A stretch of 29,811 nt of DNA, from positions 1 to 29,811 of the IMG/VR virus record IMGVR_UViG_3300025674_000254; one strand, written 5' to 3'. The notes beneath the pieces were generated by a model. That model worked only from the letters and a program-made list of their open reading frames with translations. It was not told the DNA's origin and did not search any database. A program made the translations under genes and the position numbers. Position 1 is the stretch's first letter, and every line of letters begins with the position of its first letter. The stretch is from a virus. Below, piece after piece: positions 18,698 to 25,943 of the stretch.

Positions 18698-20146
18698 TTG
18701 AAAGACTACAAATTTGAAACAGAACCCTTTGATCACCAGAGAGACGTGATCCGTGATTCGTGGGCCGCGCCTTATTATGCGCTGTTCATGGAAATGGGTA
18801 CTGGTAAAACAAAAGTAGCGATTGATACTATCGGCATTCTATACGAAGCCAAGAAGATCAACGCCGTGTTAGTTATCGCACCCAAGGGAGTATTTGATAA
18901 CTGGGTTAAGAAAGAGGTCCCCGTCCATCTTCCCAAAAGAATACCGCGAAAGATCGTGCGTTGGCAACCGAATATCACACAAAAGTTTCACGACGAGCTT
19001 GAACCGTTTGTGCTTGACCCATTTGACGGTATGAAGATATTCGTTATGAATGTCGAAGCATTCAGTACTCGTAAGGGTGTGCAGATCGCCAAAGTATTTT
19101 TATCCAAGAATCCCGACAACATGGTGATTGTTGACGAGAGTACGACAATTAAAAACAGACAAGCGCAACGGACCAAGAACATTATTGCGTTGCAGAATGT
19201 CAGCAAGTATCGCCGTATTTTGACTGGATCTCCGGTCACCAAAAGTCCGATGGATCTATTTAGTCAGTGCGAGTTTCTGTCACCTAAGTGTCTGGGATAC
19301 AACAGTTACTACGCATTCCAAGGTCGATACGCGAACACACAACAACGGACAATGGGCCATCGTAGCTTTCAGCAGATTGTCGGTTATCGCAGATTAGATG
19401 AATTAAATCAAAGGCTTGACCGCTTTAGTAACCGCATACTAAAAGAAGACTGTTTAGATCTTCCGGATAAAGTCTACATTCGTCGAAACGTAAATCTGAC
19501 CAAAGAGCAAACGAAGCTATACATGCAAATGAAAAAATTAGCATTGGCTAAACTCGATAACGGTGAGTTGGCTACGACCGCTAGTGTCTTGACTCAGATT
19601 ATGCGGTTGCAACAAATATGTTGTGGTTTCTTACAGCCAGACGAAGGTGAGATTGAGCCTATCCCGAATCATCGATTACCGGAACTTATGGAGGTAATTG
19701 ATGAGGTACAAGGCAAGGCGATCATCTGGGCCACGTACACGCATGATATCAAAAAGATCCGTGAGGCGTTGGCCGAGAAGTATGGTGAGGATTCCGTGGC
19801 TAATTACTACGGCGAGACTCCACAGGACGAACGTCAGGAGATTGTTGAGCGGTTTCAAGATAAAGATAGTCCATTACGATTCTTTGTCGGTCAACCACGG
19901 ACCGGAGGCTACGGCATTACGTTGACTGCCGCTAACACGGTGATTTATTACAGCAACAGTTATGACTTGGAGATCCGTTTGCAGTCTGAGGACAGAGCGC
20001 ATCGTATTGGCCAGACTAACAAGGTGACATACATTGATCTTGTGTCACCTCAGACAATCGACGAAAAGATTCTAGGTGCATTAAAAAACAAAATTGATAT
20101 AGCGGGTCAGGTTCTAGGCGAAGATGCCCGTGATTGGTTACTTTAA
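18698..20146 (+). CDS. SNF2-like (DEAD/H superfamily 2) helicase (482 aa)
   Basis: From the TTG at 18698: Q-like PFDHQRD, Walker A MEMGTGKTKVA (about 31-41), Ia VIAPKGVFDNW, Walker B VIVDESTTIKN (D146-E147), III ILTGSPVTKSPMDLFSQ, then helicase C domain with IIWATYTHDIKKI, YGITLTAANTVIYYSNSYDL and VI AHRIGQTNKVTYIDL. The RIGQ motif marks the SNF2/ATP-dependent remodeler-like branch common in phages. Likely a dsDNA translocase or replication/recombination helicase. TTG preferred because GAGGA precedes it and upstream ATGs lie in the promoter. Codon 16-24 region overlaps a heptad-repeat copy (18746-18769). Confidence 0.93.
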   Translation: MKDYKFETEPFDHQRDVIRDSWAAPYYALFMEMGTGKTKVAIDTIGILYEAKKINAVLVIAPKGVFDNWVKKEVPVHLPKRIPRKIVRWQPNITQKFHDELEPFVLDPFDGMKIFVMNVEAFSTRKGVQIAKVFLSKNPDNMVIVDESTTIKNRQAQRTKNIIALQNVSKYRRILTGSPVTKSPMDLFSQCEFLSPKCLGYNSYYAFQGRYANTQQRTMGHRSFQQIVGYRRLDELNQRLDRFSNRILKEDCLDLPDKVYIRRNVNLTKEQTKLYMQMKKLALAKLDNGELATTASVLTQIMRLQQICCGFLQPDEGEIEPIPNHRLPELMEVIDEVQGKAIIWATYTHDIKKIREALAEKYGEDSVANYYGETPQDERQEIVERFQDKDSPLRFFVGQPRTGGYGITLTAANTVIYYSNSYDLEIRLQSEDRAHRIGQTNKVTYIDLVSPQTIDEKILGALKNKIDIAGQVLGEDARDWLL

Positions 20147-20155
20147 GGAGGAGTT

Positions 20156-20317
20156 ATGAGAGACAACAGCAACTGGACATTACGCTTTAACCGAACATCC
20201 CGAGACGCACTGGGCTACGACCTAAAGGCGTCTGACTTTAAGTCAGAGAACGAAGAATGGTTTTATGTCGCCGTGTGTATCTTTTTAGGCGGTGTACTAG
20301 GGGCGATTTTTTTCTAG
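20156..20317 (+). CDS. Small membrane protein (53 aa)
   Basis: Reads MRDNSNWTLRFNRTSRDALG, YDLKASDFKSENEEWFYVAV, CIFLGGVLGAIFF. N-terminal half is polar and resembles other short phage proteins with 'W...FNRTSR.A.GYD'; the last 18 residues are a membrane span. AAGGAGGAG before ATG is an excellent ribosome binding site. Its last 21 bases overlap, tail to tail, the end of the 20297-22144 gene. Confidence 0.72.
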   Translation: MRDNSNWTLRFNRTSRDALGYDLKASDFKSENEEWFYVAVCIFLGGVLGAIFF

Positions 20318-22144
20318 GAATCGTTGAATACGTCTTACCATATCTTGGTCTGCTTCTGAAGGCACGGGGAAACGTAACTCGGTACGACCAGCAAAAGGAC
20401 TTTTACCTTCTGCTATTCGTTCCATTGCGTGTCTTCGTGCTTTCATAACTACAGATTCTGATGGAGGCAACTGACGAGAAGATCTCATAACGGTGTCCTT
20501 TATCTCTTCTCTCGTTAGCGTCGGGACAATCGAAGGATAGTCTCCGATATCACTGTCGTATAAAGAGTATTCGGTTACCGCCTGACCACTAGGTGAAGTT
20601 AGCTCACCAAAGTATCCTTTACCTTTTAAGGAATCGCTTATAACGTTTCTAGTATCTCCACTGTATCGAATTCCGTAAGGGTTTAATTCGGCTACACCGC
20701 CTTGTGGTACTTCACCACCGTCGGCAAAACCTCGTGAGAAGAAACCTTGATACCCTTGGATAGCGTCTTCGTAAAGTTTACGATTTTCAGGACTCATGTA
20801 CTGCATGGATTCAGGAAGATCTTGAAACTTTGAAACTCTTCCGGAAGCTACAGGGAAACTTACTTGAGCGGCATCCATAGATAATAAGTTCTGCGGATTA
20901 CCTTGTGGCTTCATTAATACTTTAGGCTTTATTCCAGAAACATCCGCTAATACTTCGTCTTGAAGTTTTATTAAATATTTTGCATGAGCCGCGGGATCAG
21001 AAACAGTTTCATATCCCTTAGCGGCATCCTGACCAAATCCTTTTTTCTTAACTTTAGTATTAACGGCGGTAGTAATGTCACCAGATAAAGCTGGTAAATA
21101 TGCCGCCACTCGATCTTTAGGAACGTCATACCGCAAAAGCTGATAGTCCGTTACACCTTCTCGACCAAATTTACCTGAAGACAAAAACCTAAAATTGTTT
21201 TCCAAAAGCTTTGGATCTAACGTTGCGGATACTAAAGACTCAGGCTTTAAGCTTGCGTTGTCCGTCAGCTTAACAATCCTAAACATGGGTACTGTTTCAC
21301 CATAACCCATTTCACTTAGAGCTTTTTGCGATCTTTCTATTACGTCAGGCTTCTTAGCTAACTCTGTTATAAATTCTGTTCGATTAACTTTTTCGGGTGC
21401 AACAACCCATGAGGTTATTAATTCTGGGGTGGTTAAATCATTTAAAGAAGACTTAGATACGCTAGATCCTGTTTTTAAAATCGTGCCTAAACTAGGAATC
21501 AATGGAATCATTCCTGTGGCTGTAAGTAGCGCGTCGCCAACACGACCTTCAGATAAATAACCTAATGTTTCAATTCCTGCCTTTGGCGTTCCAACTGGGC
21601 TCATGTCTAAGGCTACGTTAGCCAAAAACGGTAGCTCTCTTTCAGCCATCTGTTGTTGTGTGCTATATCCAATAGATGGTTCTTCTTGAGAAAACTCTCC
21701 CGTTCCCACAAAATTTACTGGTACTTCACCGCCTTCTTCAAAGCCAAGAGAACCTATACCATACTGTTGAGAAAACCCTTCAGGGTTCTGCATGATGTTA
21801 AAAGCATTTTGCCGAGCCGCTTGAAGCCTTTGTGCTCTTGCGGTAGACGCCGCTTCAAACGCATCTAGGTCTGCTTGCGTAAAACTTAAGTCCGCGGGTT
21901 TTTTAGGTATCTCTTTTGTAAAATCACTGGTACGAGGACCTGCGTTATATGCCTCTAAGGCTTTATTGTACTCTTCAGCCTGCTGTTTATAAGCTTCAAT
22001 CGCTTTGTTATAAGCGTCAGACTCTGCTTGATATTTGTCTGCTTGGGCTCTATCCGCGGAAGTTAAGGTCGTTGGCACAAGAACCTGATTCGGGTTATAT
22101 AACCCGCTTGCGCCTGAACCAAAACTAAAACGTGGGACAGCCAT
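20297..22144 (-). CDS. Large virion-associated protein, possible ADP-ribosyltransferase-like segment (615 aa)
   Basis: N-terminus has a Gln/Ala/Tyr-rich coiled coil (residues about 30-70). GGEVP modules occur twice (EEGGEVP near 140, ADGGEVP near 480), of a kind seen in the neighbouring 973-aa protein. A central hydrophobic stretch (VGDALLTATGMIPLIPSLGT) could insert in membranes. Segment MFRIVK - LVSATLDP - YQLLRYDVPKDRVAAYL resembles the R / S-x-T / strand order of ADP-ribosyltransferases, weakly. The C-terminus carries YSLYDSDIGDYPSIVPTLTR, EEI and KARRHAMERIAEGKSPF, a block common at the ends of phage structural proteins. Probably an ejected or internal virion protein. Confidence 0.72.
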   Translation of the reverse strand: MAVPRFSFGSGASGLYNPNQVLVPTTLTSADRAQADKYQAESDAYNKAIEAYKQQAEEYNKALEAYNAGPRTSDFTKEIPKKPADLSFTQADLDAFEAASTARAQRLQAARQNAFNIMQNPEGFSQQYGIGSLGFEEGGEVPVNFVGTGEFSQEEPSIGYSTQQQMAERELPFLANVALDMSPVGTPKAGIETLGYLSEGRVGDALLTATGMIPLIPSLGTILKTGSSVSKSSLNDLTTPELITSWVVAPEKVNRTEFITELAKKPDVIERSQKALSEMGYGETVPMFRIVKLTDNASLKPESLVSATLDPKLLENNFRFLSSGKFGREGVTDYQLLRYDVPKDRVAAYLPALSGDITTAVNTKVKKKGFGQDAAKGYETVSDPAAHAKYLIKLQDEVLADVSGIKPKVLMKPQGNPQNLLSMDAAQVSFPVASGRVSKFQDLPESMQYMSPENRKLYEDAIQGYQGFFSRGFADGGEVPQGGVAELNPYGIRYSGDTRNVISDSLKGKGYFGELTSPSGQAVTEYSLYDSDIGDYPSIVPTLTREEIKDTVMRSSRQLPPSESVVMKARRHAMERIAEGKSPFAGRTELRFPVPSEADQDMVRRIQRFLEKNRP

Positions 22145-25100
22145 TAACCTAACAAGCTTTCTATACCTTGAGCCTTAATCAACGAAGAGGTCACATCCTC
22201 TGGGAACATCGCTGCAAATCTAGACCGGTCCGCGGGCCGTGCTTGTTGTGCCGGTGGTGTTGAAACCACGGGCGCTTGCGCGACTACAGTTGGACTCAGT
22301 CTAGGTGCAGCGGCACTCCGCGTGGGAAGGGCGGGTGTTCTGTCGAGAGAAGCACTAAAGCCTTCAGGAACTAGCTTTTGCTGTTCCTCTAGCTGTTGAT
22401 AGTCTTCTTCTTGTATCAAATTAAGTAGATACTGGGTCGCGTATGGGAGCCTTCGGCCCGCCTGCCTTGAAATACCGCTAAGAGCTGTTTCTAACAGTTT
22501 CATAGCGTTGTCAGCATCTTTCTTTGTCTTGATTTCGTTTAGCATCGGGCCCAATAGCTTAGGATCAGACATGATCTGTGTTAACGCTTTAGCTCGTGCT
22601 GTTTCAGGACCTCGCAATAGTAAATCTACTACAGCTTTTGATCCCATTTCTGCCGCAACAATACCGCCGCCTAATCCACCACCTTGAGTGCCTAGGCCAA
22701 ATTTACGAAATAGGTTGTTTAAGTTTTCTTGAAATTTTTGACCGACCGTAGCACCTATAATTCTAAGAGTAAAAGCTTTACTCAAGCTAGGGTTCTTAAA
22801 CAAAATCTCTTCGACATTACCTGTCAGAAAGGCTTGTTCGATGCCTTTCATTTGTTTGATATTTTCTTCGATAAGATTGTAATGCCTATTAGATAACATG
22901 CCATTGTCTCGCATGTAATCGGCAAAGCTAAACTTTTTAGTCGGGTCCATACCTTTTGGACGACCAAAAATAGCGTCTTGGAATCGGTTAACACTAAACC
23001 CCGTCCCACTACCACCGGACTGGTTAACTGCATAATCGAGCATAGCAGTACGTAGTCCAGATAAAGCCTGCTCTCTAGTGTGCTCATTACCGGTTAACGG
23101 ATCTACAAACTTTTCTGGTTGCTTTTTGATTAGGTCCACATAATGATCTAATGCCTTTACCGGATCATCTGAATTCATTGCGTCCGCTATGATCTTGCTA
23201 GGTTTATTAGCGTGTTCTATAACGGCTTGAAAAGCTTGGGTTTCTGGGGCCTTAGCCAACAAAGTCCCGTTGTTTAAAGTTTGGGTTAGTAAATTTCTAG
23301 CACTTTCTACACTATCCAAGTCAGTTCTCAAGTTAGGAAACACTTTAAATATCTTGTTAGCGCCAGCACTTTTTCGATACTTGTCGAGAGCTTTTATATC
23401 AATATCAAGGATTTCTCTTTCCTGTCCAAGGGCGTCTTTGATTTTTCTTTTGACCACGATATTACTCAACGCGTCTCTAACTCCAAGATCAATGATATCT
23501 TGTGTAGTTAGATCGTCTGAATCTTTAACAGACCTTCTCAAAACGTCCGCATACTTATCGCCCGCTCTTTCTAACAAGAAGGACTCTGCTTCCAACATCT
23601 CGTTAATTCTACGGGAAGATGCGCTACCTAATGCTCCTCCTTTTCCCCGAAAAACTCTGTCTAAAAGTTCGCTAGGGTCTAAAACAAGACCACGTTCCTT
23701 AGAAACATCTTGAAGTTCTTGTAAAAATGACCGAGAGAAAACATCATTTCTAGCTATTGTATAAGCTCGTGCGGTGTTATACGCCACGTTTTGATCTTGC
23801 TTTGATCCAATCAAATCCTGTAAAACAGTGTTAGAGTATTTATTTAACTGATTTGCAAGAGACCTATTTCCAGCGCGTCTTTGTACATTAGCCTCGTCTG
23901 CTAAATAGCTTCTCAAATCCCATAGCCGACCGACAGTAACAGGATTTTCTCCTTGTTCCCCGTCTGCAAAGTATTTAGCCATAAGCTCGACATCATCTTT
24001 ATACTTACCTAAAGCTGCCTTGAATTGGGATTCTGCGCCAATGGATCTAAACTTTAAACCACCGTCTCTTTGATCTATACTGAAAACTCTTAAGGAGTTT
24101 GGTAAACGTAGCTTACGACCATTCACCGAACGGAAATCAGTTATTTCAAAATCACGAACCTGATCCCAAAGATCTCCTTCTCTAAACTTACTGACGCTGA
24201 TATTTTGTTGTAAAACTTCGTATAACTTTTCAGACAAGTCTACTGCACTTGACGCCGCATCAGGATCTCTTTTTAAAACTCGTTCAGCCGCTTTGTATAA
24301 GTCGTCTAAAGATCCTTCCAAATTATCTATGATGTTCTGTTCAAATAACTGTTGTTGAATACGGGCAGCAACGGCTAATGAATCAGGGCTTCCTTCTGCA
24401 ACCAAGGCCATTAAAGCGTTTTTAGAGCCCGCCATCATATTTTCTCGACCCTTGGTAGTTGCTACGGCAAGCTCTTTACTGGTGTTTTCTAATTCATTAG
24501 ATATGGCTCTCAATGTTTTAGAAAAAGGAAGATCTAAAGACTCAGCCAAGTCGGCAACTACTAAAGACTGTCCGGGTTGTTTTGGCCCAACAAACTCAGC
24601 TTCTCGCATGAGCGCATCCACCAAAGCTTGCATTTTTTCTTCGCCATCTTTGCCGTATTCTTGAGATCGCTCTAATGCGGCAAAAAGCCTTCTAGCGCCG
24701 TCTTTTTGTAGTTTAGTTCCGGCCATAGTTTCCGTCTGACCTTTTGAGCTATACCACCGTTTGACGGTATTTATAACGGCTTTTGCGGCTTCAGGGCCTT
24801 TGTCTATAAAAACACTTGGAACAACCGGAACAAGTCCAGCGCCTACTACTTCTCCAACAAATCGAGCTCCCTCTGAATAGGGAGCAAATTCTTGTGCTAT
24901 ATAAGCACCACCTGCACCACCAACCCCAGCGGCACCTTCTAAAGCTAAAAAACGAGGCTTTTTTTGTCTAGCCATCTGCAAAGAACTTTGTATCCCCTTT
25001 TCGGTAGCTCCTAAAATCCTAGTGGTTAATGGTCCTTTAGTTGGATCAATCAAATAACCTCTCGGATCAAATCTCGTAAAGCCTAGGTCTGTTCCTTGAC

Positions 25101-25941
25101 GAATGTTTTTTCCAAAAGCGGGTCCACGGGTTGCCGCGGTCTCCGCTGCTTTCTTAGCACTTTCAAAAGCTTTTTCAGACAACCCTGCATTTTTTGCAGT
25201 TAGCTTAAGAGCATCGTCAGCCCTTGCCGCAAATTTACCACTGGCTACATTTCTGAAGTTGTCTAAAAACTCAATTGCTCCCGTAGCGGATTTAGACGCT
25301 GTTTTAGGTGCAAGCATCCATGGAGAAGCAAGCATGGAAACCCCAAAAGTTAGAGTTTCACCCATTCGTCTATTCGATTCCAAAGAAGGAATAACTGGAT
25401 CTTGCTCCCCAATTACAGCCTTTTCTGCCTCTTCTGCTACAAGGGCCGATGCAATACTTCCACCTAAACCTCCAAGTAAATACACCAACCCTCTCGCCCC
25501 AATCCCAACAGGTCCAATAGGCGGGATTAAATTTGCTATTGGAGCAGCCAGCCGAACACCTTTTACAAAACCGTAACTGCCCGCCGCCGCTTCTGGGGCG
25601 GCCCGACCTATCGCTGACATGGTCGCACGTGTGCCAGCTCCTTCTCTTTCCCCTAAAGTTAAATTTTCGTCATATTTTCCATAATCTTCTACGTTAGAAA
25701 ATAAACGAATAATTTGCTCACTATTTAATTTTCTTTTGTCAGGGTCTACTTGATCATCCCCAGAAAGAAAATCTATTAGTGGCGCAGTACCATCTCGCAA
25801 AGTTTGGTAACTGAAATCAGGTGCGTCTTGAACTATGTTCTGTTTAGCACGTTCAACCATGTATTCAGCGGTTCCATCTAAACCTTTTTCTCGCATTAAG
25901 GAATCAAATTCCTGCCTAGATACTCTTACAAGAGGTTCCAT
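22144..25941 (-). CDS. Large internal virion / ejection protein (1265 aa)
   Basis: Not assigned to a named family. N-terminus MEPLVRVSRQEFDSLMREKG; residues about 130-180 hold glycine-rich hydrophobic stretches (IANLIPPIGPVGIGARGLVY, LLGGLGGSIASALVAEE), and another near 355; the remainder is mostly long helices. The C-terminus is Pro/Ala-rich (SAAAPRLSPTVVAQAPVVST) and ends SRFAAMFPEDVTSSLI-KAQGIESLLG, an ending I remember from marine phage virion proteins. Size, helicity and membrane-like glycine zippers fit an internal protein injected with the DNA. Overlaps the following gene by one base. No lysozyme or transglycosylase motif found. Confidence 0.7.
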   Translation of the reverse strand: MEPLVRVSRQEFDSLMREKGLDGTAEYMVERAKQNIVQDAPDFSYQTLRDGTAPLIDFLSGDDQVDPDKRKLNSEQIIRLFSNVEDYGKYDENLTLGEREGAGTRATMSAIGRAAPEAAAGSYGFVKGVRLAAPIANLIPPIGPVGIGARGLVYLLGGLGGSIASALVAEEAEKAVIGEQDPVIPSLESNRRMGETLTFGVSMLASPWMLAPKTASKSATGAIEFLDNFRNVASGKFAARADDALKLTAKNAGLSEKAFESAKKAAETAATRGPAFGKNIRQGTDLGFTRFDPRGYLIDPTKGPLTTRILGATEKGIQSSLQMARQKKPRFLALEGAAGVGGAGGAYIAQEFAPYSEGARFVGEVVGAGLVPVVPSVFIDKGPEAAKAVINTVKRWYSSKGQTETMAGTKLQKDGARRLFAALERSQEYGKDGEEKMQALVDALMREAEFVGPKQPGQSLVVADLAESLDLPFSKTLRAISNELENTSKELAVATTKGRENMMAGSKNALMALVAEGSPDSLAVAARIQQQLFEQNIIDNLEGSLDDLYKAAERVLKRDPDAASSAVDLSEKLYEVLQQNISVSKFREGDLWDQVRDFEITDFRSVNGRKLRLPNSLRVFSIDQRDGGLKFRSIGAESQFKAALGKYKDDVELMAKYFADGEQGENPVTVGRLWDLRSYLADEANVQRRAGNRSLANQLNKYSNTVLQDLIGSKQDQNVAYNTARAYTIARNDVFSRSFLQELQDVSKERGLVLDPSELLDRVFRGKGGALGSASSRRINEMLEAESFLLERAGDKYADVLRRSVKDSDDLTTQDIIDLGVRDALSNIVVKRKIKDALGQEREILDIDIKALDKYRKSAGANKIFKVFPNLRTDLDSVESARNLLTQTLNNGTLLAKAPETQAFQAVIEHANKPSKIIADAMNSDDPVKALDHYVDLIKKQPEKFVDPLTGNEHTREQALSGLRTAMLDYAVNQSGGSGTGFSVNRFQDAIFGRPKGMDPTKKFSFADYMRDNGMLSNRHYNLIEENIKQMKGIEQAFLTGNVEEILFKNPSLSKAFTLRIIGATVGQKFQENLNNLFRKFGLGTQGGGLGGGIVAAEMGSKAVVDLLLRGPETARAKALTQIMSDPKLLGPMLNEIKTKKDADNAMKLLETALSGISRQAGRRLPYATQYLLNLIQEEDYQQLEEQQKLVPEGFSASLDRTPALPTRSAAAPRLSPTVVAQAPVVSTPPAQQARPADRSRFAAMFPEDVTSSLIKAQGIESLLG

Positions 25942-25943
25942 AA

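Noticed and set aside
11473-20146. Possibility that the primase and helicases form a TOTE conflict (defence) system.
   Set aside because: The TOTE systems combine the AEP primase with helicase and nuclease parts in a defence locus; here the genes are in an ordinary phage replication operon with Pol A and SSB-like protein.
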